Shown here in pieces: positions 1 to 11,200 of a stretch of 64,000 nucleotides of DNA. Position numbers and translations under genes: made by a program. Location of the stretch: the NCBI GenBank assembly GCA_948144175.1, contig CANXME010000222.1, positions 1,192,501 through 1,256,500 of the forward strand, given 5' to 3'. The DNA comes from Closterium sp. NIES-65 (Eukaryota > Streptophyta > Zygnematophyceae > Desmidiales > Closteriaceae). Position 1 is the stretch's first letter. Each line of letters opens with the position of its first letter. Below the pieces are notes generated by a model that ran no database searches, had not been told where the DNA came from, and saw only the letters and a program-made list of their open reading frames with translations.

Positions 1-3000
1 GGCAGGCTGGAGAGGGGTCTGCATCCCAGGGGGAGTGCAACGCCGTTGGAGGGGTTGGTGTGAAAGTGTCGGCCAGATCTGGGGAGACAGATTGGGCAAC
101 TGCACACCGACGTTTGGGGCATGTGGCAATGCCTTTGCTGAAGCAGCTGGAGAAGGATGGAGCCGTTAAGGGCTTAAAGCTGAACGGACAACCACCCGAT
201 GATAACTGTGAAATTTGCCTCCTTTCAAAGTTCACCCGTTTCCCCTTCCATAGTGTGGCTGGCAGGAGCAAAAAGCCGTTGGAGCTGGTCCACATGGACT
301 TGGTGGGGCCGCTGCCGGTGCAAGGGCACAAGGGGGAGCGGTACTTCCTAACCATAGTGGATGACTGGAGCAGGCTAATGTGGGCGTATCCGCTGAAGCA
401 GAAAGATCACGCCGCCTCCACGATTCGGGACGATTGGCTGCCGTTCGTGGAGAAGCAAGCGGAGTGTGTGGTGAAGCGGATTAGGACAGATCGGGGTGGT
501 GAGTTCCTTGGAGCTGAGATGACGGCCTGGCTCAAGAAGCAGGGCATCCAGAGGGAGCTGACCACGGCTTACACCCCACAGTCCAACGGTGTAGCAGAAC
601 GGGCGAACCGGACAATTCTGGAGACAGCTAGGGCGCTGCTCATAGAATCTGGGCTGGGCAACTTGATGTGGCCCCATGCTGTTCGACACGCTACTGTCGC
701 TAGGAACAGGGTACTCACAAAGGTTGGGGATGACTCGTGGGTGCCGTTGGAGAGGTGGCTTGGGAGGAAGCCGCCGGTGGACATGCTGAGGGTGTTCGGT
801 TGCATGGCAGTCGCCCACGTCCCCAAGACCTACCGCAGTAAGTTGGGGGCGAGTGCAATCTGGTGTGTGCATTTGGGGCTGGCTGCTGAGAGCAAAGGAT
901 GGCTGCTGTGGGAGCCTTCCAAGGGTGTGTTGTTTGACAGCAGGGATGTGAAGTTTGTTGAGGGCATGATGTATGGGAGCTGGGAGAAACAGCCGGAGGC
1001 CAGGGTTTCCCAGCAGATGGAGCAGATTACCATGCAGCTGGACCTGACTCCTAGTGTGTGGGAGGAGGGAGAGGAGGCAGCTGCAGAGGGTGGTGATAAA
1101 GAGAAGGTGCAGGAGGCACCTGCTGGTGGAGGTGATGGTGTGGAGATTAGCGGTAGCACTAGTGGAGCTGCTGGATCCGAGGGAGGAGAGCAGCAGCAGG
1201 GAAAAACTAAGAAGCCGAAGGGTGTTATTATGAAGGGATGGGAGACACCCGTCTCCAGGCCAGGACGTACCCGTATGGTTACTAAGAAGCTGACTGCAGG
1301 AGCTGATGTAGCGGAGCAGCAGCTTGGGACCGAGGAGGCATTGCTGATTCTACCGCATGGCTATGACCCGGATGAGGAGGATCAACCTGCGTAATGTTTT
1401 CTTGCCCCTGCACCAGAGGAACCAGCTAGCATGGAGGAGGCATTAGCTGGACCAGATAGGGACAAATGGCTAGCTTCCAGGGATGCTGAGTACCAGAGCC
1501 TGCTGGAGAATGGGACTTGGGAACTAGTGGTGCTGCCTGAGGGAAAGAAAGCGGTACAATGCAAGTGGGTGATAAGGATCAAGACTGACGACAAGGGGCA
1601 GGTCACCATCTACAAGAGTAGGTTGGTGGCTAAGGGGTTTATGCAGAAGGAGAAGCGGGACTTCAATGAGATCTTTGCTCCCACTGCCAAACCCCCTACC
1701 CTTCGTGTCTTGTTGGCAGATGCAGCCGTTAGTGGGAAGTTCATTATCCAGATGGACATATCAACGGCATTTCTCAACGGGATTTTAGAGGAGGAGGTGT
1801 TCATGACGCAGCCACCTGGGTATGAGGATGGTACGGGCAGGGTGTGCAAGCTGAAAAAGTCCATCTACGGCTTGAAGCAGGCGCCACGCTGCTGGTACCA
1901 GAATTGGCAGCTGTTTTAGAGGAGATGGGATTCAGGACCAGCAGCTGTGATGAGAGCCTCTTTCTCAAGGGGGAGGGGGAGAAGCTGGTGCTGTTTCTGG
2001 TCTATGTGGACGACATTCTTCTCTTTAGCAGCAGCATGAAGGAGATCCAGAACGTGCAGCAGCAGCTGATGGAGAACTTCAAGTGCAAGAACCTTGGGGA
2101 GGTAAAGTACTACCTCGGGATGCACGTGGAGAGGGATCTGGATCACAGGTGGTTGAAGCTGCACCAGGAGAAGTTCATCAAGGAGCTTGGGGAGAAGTAC
2201 GGAATTGAGAATGAGCGCAAGGTTGCAACTCCCCTGCCAGCAGAATTCAAGCTTGTGAAAGCTGCAGAGGATGAAGGGGTTGAAGCCGAGGAGCAGCAGC
2301 AATTTCAGTCCTTGGTGGGCAGCCTCTTGTATGCAGCAGTTCACACGAGACCCGACATCTCTTTCTCGGTTGGGCAGCTGGCTAGGGTGGTGCAGAATCC
2401 ATCAGAGGAGCAGGTGGATGCAGCTGAGCGTGTGGTGAAGTATCTGAACTCTCACCCAAGCATTGGAGTTCAATACTCTGCATCTGCACAGGTGAAGCAG
2501 AAAGGGGTTGAGGTGCTGAAAGAGAAGGGGGAGAGGCTTGGAGAAGGCAAGCTTTTTCTCACTTGCTTTACTGATGCTACGTGGGCCTCTGAGAAGGAGG
2601 ATTCCTCATCTGTGGGAGGATACATCTGCGTAGTTGGGGGAGGACCGGTTAGTTGGAGGTCAAAGAAGCAGACGGAGACAGCACTCTCTTCCGTGGAGTC
2701 AGAGTACATGGCGATGTTCCATGGGGTGAAGGAGGTGATTTGGCTGAGGAGGTTGTTAGAGGAGATTGGCCAGGAGCAGAAGGTTGCTACGCCGCTGTTT
2801 TGTGATAGCAAGGGGGCTCTTGGGATGGCCAGGAACGCTGTGCTTCATGGGCTGAACAAGCACATGCGTATCAAGTGGCACTGGCTGCGTAAGGAGGTGA
2901 AGAGGGGGACGGTGAATCCGATCTACATCAAGACTCACCAGCAGCCAGCAGACTTCCTCACCAAGAGGCTTGCGGATGAGCCTCATTGGCGTTGTGTGCG

Positions 3001-3025
3001 CATGAGTGGAATGAGCATGAACTAG
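1..3025 (+). pseudogene. pol: Copia A pol: integrase, RT and RNase H, broken
   Basis: This is polyprotein-derived integrase, reverse transcriptase and RNase H. The frame is already open at base 1, so the N-terminus is missing. In order: the integrase zinc motif (RRLGH then CEIC), a DLVGP / RTDRGGEF / NGVAERANR catalytic core (D, D, E), a hydrophilic linker, RT with YVDD near 2003, and RNase H (TDATWASEKEDSS, then SVESEYMA). Two lesions are visible. One is an in-frame TAA at 1392-1394 between the linker and RT; the same frame continues through a typical RT start. The other is a one-base loss near 1905, after KQAPRCWYQ, where reading moves to another frame. The tail (IKTHQQPADFLTKRL) is typical of plant Copia. 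A decayed copy, not a host gene. Confidence 0.9.
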
Positions 3026-3056
3026 TATGGAATGATGGGGATGCAGCCGGCAGGCT

Positions 3057-3067
3057 GAGGGGGAGTG
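3057..3067 (+). promoter_or_regulatory. Polypurine tract of element A
   Basis: A purine run (GAGGGGGAGTG) sits directly before the LTR, 32 bases after the pol stop. By position it is the plus-strand primer site. Confidence 0.75.
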
Positions 3068-4173
3068 TGTTGGGTGCAAATTCACATTGCACGACATCCT
3101 GCCGTCTGTTTGTACGAGTATGAGTGTGCGAATGCATTTGCGTGTGAATGGTATGTTTGTGTGTTTGTTTGCTTTCGCAATTTTCGCTTGAAGCATTTGC
3201 AGGTACTCGCACAATGTGCGCTTCGGCATAACATTGTACGTGCTATGAAGAGTACAAGCAGAAAGGGCGAGCTCGCAAAGGAACCCAAGATGGAAGCTTT
3301 GCGGTTCAACTTACTTGATTGCGCAGATTCAGTTCTATCCAACTCGAAATTGTACTGTTTTGTTTGGTTGACTATAGTGTAGCAAGGCAGGCACTATAGG
3401 GGTACAATTTAGGTGAAGGTTGGATGTTGTTTGTCTGTATCTGCATGCTACAGGGCCAGGGGAAACCAGCGGAACCAGCATTTGGCTGGTTGGGCAAAGA
3501 CAAAACAGGTTCTGTTTTTAGGACCTGAACCTGGTTGTTGTTTTCCCAGGTTGGAAAAACAGAACCAGAGGTTGTTCACCAACCTATCACCTGCTATTTT
3601 GTCCAGCCAGGTTGGTTCTGTTGCTTGGAATTATTTGGGATCATCCCTGGTTGTTCCCAGGTTGATTCCCAAGGTCCTTGCTAGCTAGAGCTATTTATTC
3701 CTTCTCTGTTTGTACCTGAATATAGTGAAATTGATTCAAGCGAATTCCTTCCTTGCTGGAATTTCTTTTCTACGCGGTGCGACGGCGGAATGCTACCCAA
3801 GTCAACGCTAGTACGCTAGCACTCCAACGCTAGGCTAACGCTGTCCGAGCCATAACTTCGTAATGGCAGAACTTTTCGCGAGGCAACTTGGCTTATTTTG
3901 AAGCTCTTAGAGTGAGCTTCGATATAGGAAATTCTCAGCTTAATCCGATCGACGGTCTGCACGATACGCTGCGCGACGTTCAAGGTACTCTTGCTGTTTT
4001 GACTAAGTCCCTCTTGATCCCTCTCTCTGCAAACTCGGACCCGAGGATAGGGGCTGGTCTTGTACCAGGCACCCAAGGACCCTTGGAGGTGACCCCGAGG
4101 AGAGGTTTTAAGTGTGATAAAGTCTTAATAGCTTGAGTTTATTAGGCCCTTACACCAACACCTTACACCAACA
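3068..4173 (+). repeat. 3' LTR of element A (about 1.1 kb)
   Basis: It begins TGTTGG right after the polypurine tract and ends CCAACA, a six-base terminal inverted repeat. The last 13 bases repeat (ACACCAACACC/TTACACCAACA), so the end could also be 4160. The continuity of C gag from 4174 favours 4173. Inside, 3440-3670 is rich in CCAGGTTGG-like words and holds a perfect 12-base inverted repeat (3508-3519 with 3555-3566). An AT-rich stretch near 3690 could be promoter-like. Confidence 0.8.
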
Positions 4174-4729
4174 GATCTCAGAGGCCTCCGGAAACTGCTG
4201 GCGCCAAGCGTCGGTCAGGCGGGCAAAGCAGCGGCGAGCGGTGTAGGTGCCCCCACACTGCTCACCCGCGCGGTCGCCGGTGCGAAGGACGTAGGTGCAG
4301 GGACCGAACGCCCCACCACGCTGACGCTGCGAGTACCAGTCACGGAGCTGCTGGGGGCCGGGGACGTCGCGAGAGCGCTGCTGCTGCTGCTGCTGCTGGC
4401 GCTGGCCACCCCTAGCGCCGCTCCTCTGGGACGAGCCACTCCGACCACCGCCACCACCGCCGCCACCGCCGCCACCGCCGCCCTCGCCCGCGCCGCTCCC
4501 ACTGCCTCCACCGCCACCACCTCCGCCGCCACTCCGCCTCCACCGCCGCCACCAGTACCCCCACCCCCGCCTCCACTCCCACCGCCACCCGCACTCCCCC
4601 CGCCGCCCCCACCTCCTCCGCCACCGCCCTCGCTAGCTCCACCCGCTCCCTTGCCCCCCTTGCTCCTGCCAGAGCGACGCCTACCGCTGGGGGCAGACGC
4701 CGCACCGACCAACTCTAAACCAACGAGGG
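4174..4729 (-). pseudogene. gag: Gag C-terminal fragment of element C
   Basis: On the minus strand the protein enters at GAASAPSGRRRSG, passes into a long poly-glycine/serine tract, and reaches a glutamine-rich stretch and the zinc-knuckle region (CTYVLRTGDRAGEQC then H...C) that other family members also have. The translation leaves frame inside the glycine tract, so at least one length change has occurred there. The N-terminal Gag domain found in D, E, F and B1 (about 230 residues) is missing. Nucleocapsid-like RNA binding is the family role; this piece is a relic cut at 4174 by element A. Confidence 0.75.
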
Positions 4730-5217
4730 CAGGCGGCCGTCAGGGCGCTAGGGCGGGCGGCGCTCAGGCGGCAGGGCGAGCGGCCGTCAGGGCGCTAGGG
4801 CGGGCGGCGCTCAAGCGTCAGGGCGGGCGGCCGTCAGGGCGCTAGGGCGGGCGGCGCTCGGGCGCTAGGGCGGGCGGCGCTCGGGCGCTAGGGCGGGCGG
4901 CGCTCGGGCGCTAGGGCGGGCGGCGCTCGGGCGCTAGGGCGGGCGGCGCTCGGGCGCTAGGGCGGGCGGCGCTCGGGCGCTAGGGCGGGCGGCGCACGGG
5001 CGCTAGGGCGGGCGACGCTCGGGCTCTAGGGCGGGCGGCCGGCAGGATTTAGGGCGGGCCGCGCTCGAGCGCTAGGGCAGGCAGCGCGCGGGCGCTAGGG
5101 GCCGTTAGGGCAGATCGAAAAAAAAGGAAGTACTAGGGCCCGGAGCGCGCTCCGGGCAGAAAAAAAAAGGTTACGAGGTAGCGGTGGTGGGCCCTAAGAA
5201 CAGTTCCCACAGGGGAA
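4730..5217 (-). repeat. Leader of element C with 23-bp tandem repeats
   Basis: This is a GC-rich untranslated leader between primer site and gag. From about 4850 to 5005 a 23-bp unit (CGCTCGGG CGCTAGGG CGGGCGG) repeats about seven times with few changes, flanked by looser copies on both sides. Leaders of E, D, F and B1 occupy the same place but repeat different units. Confidence 0.75.
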
Positions 5218-5231
5218 CCTGCTCGATACCA
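5218..5231 (-). promoter_or_regulatory. tRNA primer binding site of element C
   Basis: On the minus strand TGGTATCGAGCAGG directly follows the LTR. It resembles the plant Copia site TGGTATCAGAGC, complementary to the 3' end of initiator tRNA-Met, but lacks one base. Confidence 0.75.
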
Positions 5232-5363
5232 TGAGAATAAGTGAACGAGAATGAAATGACTATGAATGAAGTGAGTACAAATAGGAAACCCTAATTGGGT
5301 TGTACCCCCTATGGGATACCCCACTATAGCCTACACAAATAAGTAAGCTATAATGTTCTGACA
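5232..5363 (-). repeat. 5' LTR of element C (132 bp)
   Basis: On the minus strand it runs TGTCAGAACATTATAGC ... TTCTCA, close to the LTRs of B1. It includes the shared core TAGGCTATAGTGGGG, then TATCCCATAGGGGGTAC. The ends are TG...CA. Confidence 0.9.
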
Positions 5364-7880
5364 CCTTCGGCTGCTGAGGGTGCTGCGGTCGCGGGTCCCG
5401 GAAGTGCTCGTACTGGGAGTACTGGAGCTGCTAGGCCTGCGGGTTCGACAAGGGCTGGTGTTGCTGAGGGTGTTGGCGCTGAGACTACCGCTGGCGGTAC
5501 TGCTGGGGGTGCTCCTGGTGCTGCTAGAGGTTCTGGAGCTGCTGGAGGTGCTGCTGGAGCGGGTGCTGCTGCTGAGGGTACTGGTGCTGTCCCTGCTGCT
5601 TCTGGCGTCGCAATGCGGCCTCGACCGTACTTCGTTCCACTCCTGCAGCAGGATCTTGGTCTTCCACCTTCTACTGGTCCTCCTCCTCCCTTAGAGTGTC
5701 CACAGCCTGTCGTGTCACAGTTAAAGTTGCAGCCTACCTCCCCTTTGCCAGCTCCTTCTCCCTACACTGCTCCTACTGGAGGTCTTACGGAGCGTCGTGA
5801 GCCTGCGTCCCGCCCTGCGTCTCCTGTCCGTGCTGCTCGCACTAGTGGTCGCGGTTCGCGTCAGCGTCCTCCTCCTGTCCCTGGCTCGCACCGGATGTCT
5901 CTGCGTCCGTCCACTGCTCCTCTGCGTGCCCCTTTGCCTTCTCCTCCTGAGTCCTCTCTTCCTGCTCTTGCCGACCCGGAGTCGGACTCTCTTCGTGCTG
6001 CCAGTCCTACTGTCACGAGTCTCCTTGCTACTGTCGTCACTGACCCTTCCTTTGAGTCCACTGCTGCGTCTGCCCTAGTTGATGAGCTCGTCGACTTTGC
6101 TGCTCGCTGTCGCCTAGACTACGCTGCTAGTCTTGTCGCTGAGTCTGAGTCTGTCTGTCCTCCGTCCGTCGGGGGTGAGTGTGCCCTTGGCACGGACGCC
6201 CTTGAGGACAGGCAAGAGGAGTTTCAGTGTCTGGCAGCTGCTTCACCTCATCTCGTGTCCGTACTGCTTACCCCTGAGGGATACCCGGATGCACTTGACA
6301 TCCCGACTCCGCGCTCCTACGCGGAGGCGATAGAGGGTCCCTACTCCTCTCAGTGGCAGGCAGCTATGGATGCAGAGATGGCTTCCTTGAAAGCCACAGG
6401 CACCTACGTTGACGCTGTTCCCCCTCCTGGGGCGAACATCGTCAGTGGCATGTGGATCTTCAGGGTGAAGCGGCCGCCGGGTTCTCCGCCTGTCTTCAAG
6501 GCGCGTTACGTGGCTCGTGGCTTCAGTCAGCGGCAGGGAGTTGACTACTTTCAGACCTTCTCCCCCACCCCAAAGATGACCACTCTTTGGGTACTGCTGC
6601 ACGTTGCTGCTCACCGTGACTACGAGCTGCACTCTCTTGACTTCAGCACAGCTTTCTTGCAGGGCAGCCTGCACGAGGAGATCTGGCTGCGCCGCCCACC
6701 TGGCTTCACTGGGTCTTTCCCTGCTGGTACCCAGTGGAGTCTCCGGCGTCCAGTCTATGGTCTCCGTCAGGCGCCACGTGAGTGGTACGACACACTAAGG
6801 ACTACGCTTGCGGCTCTTGGGTTTGCTCCTTCTACTGCCGACCCGTCGCTGTTTTTGCGCACCGACACCTCTCTGCCGCCGTTCTACATCCTCGTGTACG
6901 TCGACGACTTGGTCTTTGCCACAGCTGACACTGCTGGACTCGCCTACGTGAAGTCCGAACTGCAGAAGAGACACACGTGCACTGACCTGGGTGAACTGCG
7001 CAGCTACCTTGGCTTGCAGATCACCCGGGACAGAGCACGCCGCACCATTACTCTGACTCAGTCACACATGGTGCAGCAGGTCCTTCAGCGCTTCGGCTTC
7101 ACGTACTCCTCGCCTCAGGCCACTCCTCTGCCTACTCGCCACTCAAGCTCAGTTCTGCCTTTGGATGAGTCCGTAGAGTCGAGTTGTCCGTATCCAGAGC
7201 TTGTTGGCTGCCTCATGTACCTGATGACCTGTACACGACCTGACCTTGCATACCCTCTTAGCATTCTTGCACGCTATGTTGCTCGTGGGAGACACCGACT
7301 AGAGCCCATGGCTGCAGCGAAGAGGGTGTTGCGCTACTTGTGCAGTACGTCGGGCATGGGACTAGTGCTTGGAGGGCGGAGTCCAGTGGTCCTCACTGGG
7401 CACGCGGACGCTTCTTGGGCTGATGACCAGGCTACGCAGCGGTCGTCACAGAGTTACACCTTCAGCCTTGGTTCCGGCTTTGTTTCGTGGCGGGCTACTC
7501 GCTCGTCTTCTGTTCTCGGCTACAGTTGTGAGGCTGAGATCTACGCATGGGCCATGGCTGCATAGGAGCTTCGCTGGCTCACCTACCTGCTAACCGACCT
7601 TGGAGAGCCGCCTTGTTATCCTCCAGTCTTGTACGTAGACAACAAGGCCATGCTGGCCTTATGTCGAGAGCAGAGACTAGAGCACAGAACAAAGCACATT
7701 GCTTTTCGCTACTTCCTTGCTCGTGAGCTGCAGCAGCGTGGACATTTGCGGCTTGCGTACGTGGCCTCTAAGGCCAACACTGCTGATGTCTTCACCAAGG
7801 TACTTGCGCCTTGTGATCATCAGCGCTTCTGCACTCAGCTTGGTCTTGTGCCTGTCTTGCCTCACTTGCTCTCCTATTGA
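5364..7880 (+). pseudogene. pol: Pol 3' part of B2: linker, RT, RNase H
   Basis: The frame is open from 5364 through an alanine/glycine-rich linker and a proline/serine-rich segment (from MRPRPYFVPLLQQ at 5613). It then enters a complete Copia RT: GMWIFRVKRPPG, LDFSTAFLQG, and the catalytic YVDD near 6898. RNase H follows (GHADASWADDQAT, SCEAEIYAW, YVDNKAM, then the ANTADVFTK tail). The only lesion is an in-frame TAG at 7563-7565, where sister copies have CAG. The end at 7880 matches the family. With one stop, this is the least damaged family RT here. The N-terminal half is outside the window. Confidence 0.9.
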
Positions 7881-8087
7881 CCTTGCTTGTAGTGTCACAT
7901 ATATATATACCTGCTCTTGCTTGTCTAGCTTTATATATATGTGTGTCCTCTTGCATGTGAACTGGCCTTGTGGACTTGACCTTGTGCTCGGACTGTGTGG
8001 TGACTTTGTGATCCACCCTAAGCTTGCGTTGCTTTGCTTGACTGGTCTTGTGACCCCTTGTTCTCCCCCACTTTGCCTATGGGGGTG
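7881..8087 (+). other. 3' UTR and polypurine tract of B2
   Basis: Non-coding. It has TA-rich runs (ATATATATATAC, TTTATATATATGTG) shared by all family members, then TGACCCCTTGTTCTCCCCC. The polypurine tract GGGGGTG (8081-8087) touches the LTR. Confidence 0.7.
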
Positions 8088-8200
8088 TGTCAGAACATTT
8101 GTGTAGGCTGTAGTGGGGTATCCCATAGGGGGTACAACCCAATTAGGGTTAGTACTTGTACCCACTTCATTCATAGTCCATTTTTTCTCGTTTCTTCTCA
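8088..8200 (+). repeat. 3' LTR of B2 (113 bp)
   Basis: TGTCAGAACATTTGTGTAGG ... TTCTTCTCA. It is about 20 bp shorter than other family LTRs because the AT-rich stretch after TGTCAGAACA is missing. Confidence 0.85.
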
Positions 8201-8259
8201 GTACCCCATATGTGCTACCCCACTATAGCCTACAGCAGCTATGTCATATAAATCTGACA
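8201..8259 (-). repeat. 3' LTR of D, first 59 bp
   Basis: On the minus strand TGTCAGATTTATATGACATAGC ... GGGGTAC matches the first 59 bases of D's 5' LTR (12362-12420) with about two differences, then stops at the edge of B2. Confidence 0.85.
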
Positions 8260-8270
8260 CAACCCCATAC

Positions 8271-11200
8271 GAGCAGGCCCAGCTACCTCAGGCTCCGCAC
8301 CCTCTAGCTCAGCACCTCCAGGCGCCGCACCCCCAGGCTCAGCACCCCCACGCGTAGCACCCCCAGGCTCAGCACCCCTAGGCGTAGCACCCCCAAGCTC
8401 AGCACCCCCAGACTCAGCACCCCCAGGCTCAGCACCCCCAATCGTAGCACCCTCAGGCTCAGCACCCCCAGCAGCACTAGAGTCACCAGCAACCTCTACA
8501 GGCTCAACTGCGTCTACCTGGGACACACCTGAAGGGGCAGGACCCTGAGGGGGAAGGGAGTCTATCAGGGGGGGGACCTGGCACAAGGAAGAGCGGTGGC
8601 GGGGGGAGGGACGGAGTGCGGTAGGGGAAGAGACGGTAGAATAGACCGACTCGTCAAACGTAACGTCCTGGGAGGACAGAACACGGCGAGAGGTGGGGTG
8701 GTAGAACTGCCACCCTGGCGCGTCAGGGGGGAAGCCAAGGAAGACGCAGAGAGTAGCACAAGGGGACAGCTTGTCCGCAGACAAGTCGCGGACAAACGCC
8801 CGAGATCCCCCGACACGGAACGCTGACGCATTGCCAACCTTCCCCATCCACAGCAAAGCTGGGGAGGTCTCCGCCATGGAGACCCTGGGCTGAAGGTTGA
8901 TCTGATGCACCGCGTACCGAACTGCAAACGGCCACTGAAAATGGGGAGCAGCCACATGCATCATGGACGTATGGGCGTCGTCCATGACCATGCCAATGCG
9001 GCGCTCAGCAATCCCATTTTGCTGTGGAGAGTCCGGAAGCGTGAAGGTCTGGCGGATGCCTCGTGCACGACATTAGGCTCGCAGAAGGCCAGAGGAGAAC
9101 TCTCCGCCTCTGTCAGAGTGCACAGCAGAACAGGAAAGTCCGGGCCGAAGCTCTGCCTGAGCTGGAGACGAGCTGCGCGGATCCAGTCGATCAACACCTC
9201 AGTGACATCAACCTTGCTGCGCAAGGGGAAGATTGTGGTGTAACGCGAGTAGTCGTCAACCACTTGCAGGAAGTAGCGCTCGTGACCCTCTCCACGGACG
9301 CAGGCCGAGCCCCACACGTCCATGTGAAGCGTCTGCAGCGGGGACTCTGACGAAGGAAACTGGAAGGAGAGAGGGGCAGCCCGCTGCTGCCCCTCGACTC
9401 AGGGAACGCAGGTAGGGGCAGGCCCCGGAGGAAGGGGAGGGAGGGACCGGGGAAGACCAGAGACAAGGACACGGGAGGCCATGCCTCGGAGACGAAACAG
9501 GGAGGGGTGACCAAGGCGGTGGTGCCAGAGGAGAGTCTCGTGAGACAGGAGGCAACAAGAGCAGGGGGCAAACTCAGGACCAGACCTGGACGCTGCAGCA
9601 AACACCTGACCCGACGCAGCTACCTGACCAGATGCAGTGACTGGAGGAGACTCAGTGGTCAGTGTGTACAGGCTCGACCCCGGCCGATTTGTAAACGTGG
9701 CCAAGTGTCGGCCCGTCTGAGCGTCTGTGCAATGGGTCATCCGCAAGTTCGCAGGAGTGAACTGGTGAAAACCCGCATCCTGTAGGTCAGCACCACTCAC
9801 CAAGTTCGTAGAGAATGAGGGGAGGTAAAGACCAGACATGGTGCCAGAGGGGGCCGCCGGACACGGGAGGACAGTGGAGAAGTGAGCAAGGACAGGACCC
9901 ATAGAGGGGTCTACCAGAGAGACTGCAACTGGCCGACCAAGTGGCGTGAGTGTGGTGCGGTCTCGAAAGGAGCGAGAAGCCCCCGAGTCAAAAGTGAAGG
10001 TGTGGGAGGCCGAAGCGGACGCAGTACCTAAGAGAGCAGACTCACCAGCACCTGAGGAAGCAGACACACTAGCACCTAGAGCAGCAGCCTCGCTAGCACC
10101 TAGAGCAGTAGCCTCACCAGTACCTGGAGCAGCAGTCTCAATGCCCCGGTCGGGCGGAAAACACCGGTAACAGTCACCCTTATCACTAATAGTCACAGCA
10201 TACATGGCAGCAAGATTAGCATCAAAGTCAAGGTCAAATATAGCTACTCCCGCCCTAGACAGCTCGCCCCAGCAAGGGATCTCAGTTGCCTCAGGGAACT
10301 GGTGACGCCAACCGTCCGTCAGGCGGCCAAAGCAGCGCTGGGTGGAGTGCGCACCCCCGCACTGCTCACCCGCGCGGTCGCCGGTGCGTAGGACGTAGGT
10401 GCACGGACCAATACCCCCACCCCGCTGGCGTGGAGCGTACCACTCACGAAGCTACTGAAGGAGGGGGATGTCACGAGTGCGCTGCTGTTGCTGCTGCTGC
10501 TGGTGCTGACCACCACCGGAGCCGACCCTCTGCGCAGCGCCACCCCGACCAGCTCCACCTCCTCCGCCGCCGCCTCCTCCACCGCCGCCACCTCTGCCAC
10601 CTCCGCTCCCACCGTCACCGCCGCCGCCTCCTCCGCCTCCACTGCCGCCACCGACGCCTCCACCCCCGCCACCACCCCCACCGCCACCCCCACCCCCTCT
10701 GCCGCCTCCACCGCCGCCTCCACGGCCCCCGCTAGCTCCTCCAGCGCCCCTGCCCCCCTTGCCGTTGCCAGGGCGGCGTCTCCCGCTAGGGGTAGACGCC
10801 GCACCGACCGACTCAAGACCAACGAGGTCGGCCGCAGCAGCACAGGCAACAGAGGGTAGGAGAGGAGAGGGGGAGCACCCCTCAAAGACAGGGGCGCTAG
10901 GGTCACCACGAGAGGCTCCTACAGCGACCATGCTCTTCTCTGCTGCTAGGAGGCACTCCTCGATGAGGTCAATGGTGAGGGTGGTGGGGCAAACAGAGAG
11001 AAAGCGGTCCCTAACCGGGCGAAGGGTGTCAGGGAGGCGGGTGACTATGTAGTAGAGAGTGATGTACATAGGGGGGGGGGTCTTGGCGCAGAACTCAGCG
11101 GGAAGGGCAGCGCGGTAGCGAATGTCACTAGTGCAAAGGTGCGTAATGAGGTCAGCGACTTTGGGAAAAGCTGCGAGGTCAAGGAAGAGGTATGGCAGGA

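Larger units (their letters stand above)
1..4173 (+). mobile_element. Copia element A, 3' part (5' part outside window)
   Basis: This is the 3' part of a Ty1/Copia retrotransposon: integrase, RT, RNase H, polypurine tract and a 1.1-kb 3' LTR. Its protein sequence and long LTR differ from every other Copia element here, so it is a separate family. At 4174 the sequence changes abruptly to the antisense gag of element C. A therefore appears to have inserted into C, and its 5' LTR should lie left of the window. The target duplication cannot be checked. Confidence 0.9.
4174..5363 (-). mobile_element. Copia element C, 5' part (minus strand)
   Basis: Read on the minus strand: an LTR starting TGTCAGAACA at 5363, a tRNA primer site, a tandem-repeat leader, then the C-terminal part of gag up to 4174, where element A interrupts. 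The first half of gag is absent because the leader joins mid-gag, so C carries an internal deletion. At 5364 plus-strand pol of B2 resumes, so C sits in the linker of B2. The rest of C should lie left of the window. Confidence 0.8.
5364..8200 (+). mobile_element. Copia element B2, 3' part
   Basis: This is the plus-strand 3' half of a short-LTR Copia element: linker, RT, RNase H, 3' UTR, polypurine tract and 3' LTR. Its left half was separated by insertion of C at 5363/5364. Its right end abuts an incomplete LTR of D at 8201, which fits B2 having inserted into D's 3' LTR, with GTACC (8201-8205) as the expected right-hand target duplication. Confidence 0.85.

Noticed and set aside
4840..5005. 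23-bp repeats as a CRISPR array
   Set aside because: Units are directly adjacent without spacers, GC-rich and inside a retrotransposon leader in a eukaryotic context.
5380..5694. Leucine/valine-rich frames in linker regions (also 16146-18608 end, 34390-35076) as membrane proteins
   Set aside because: These are off-frame readings of the Ala/Gly/Glu linker; the RT frame is continuous in a different phase.
10452..10800. Plus-strand frames rich in Ser/Thr/Ala over the glycine tracts (also 15453-16115 minus, 21907-22434 minus)
   Set aside because: They are reverse complements of poly-glycine codons (GGN), which give stop-free frames on both strands.
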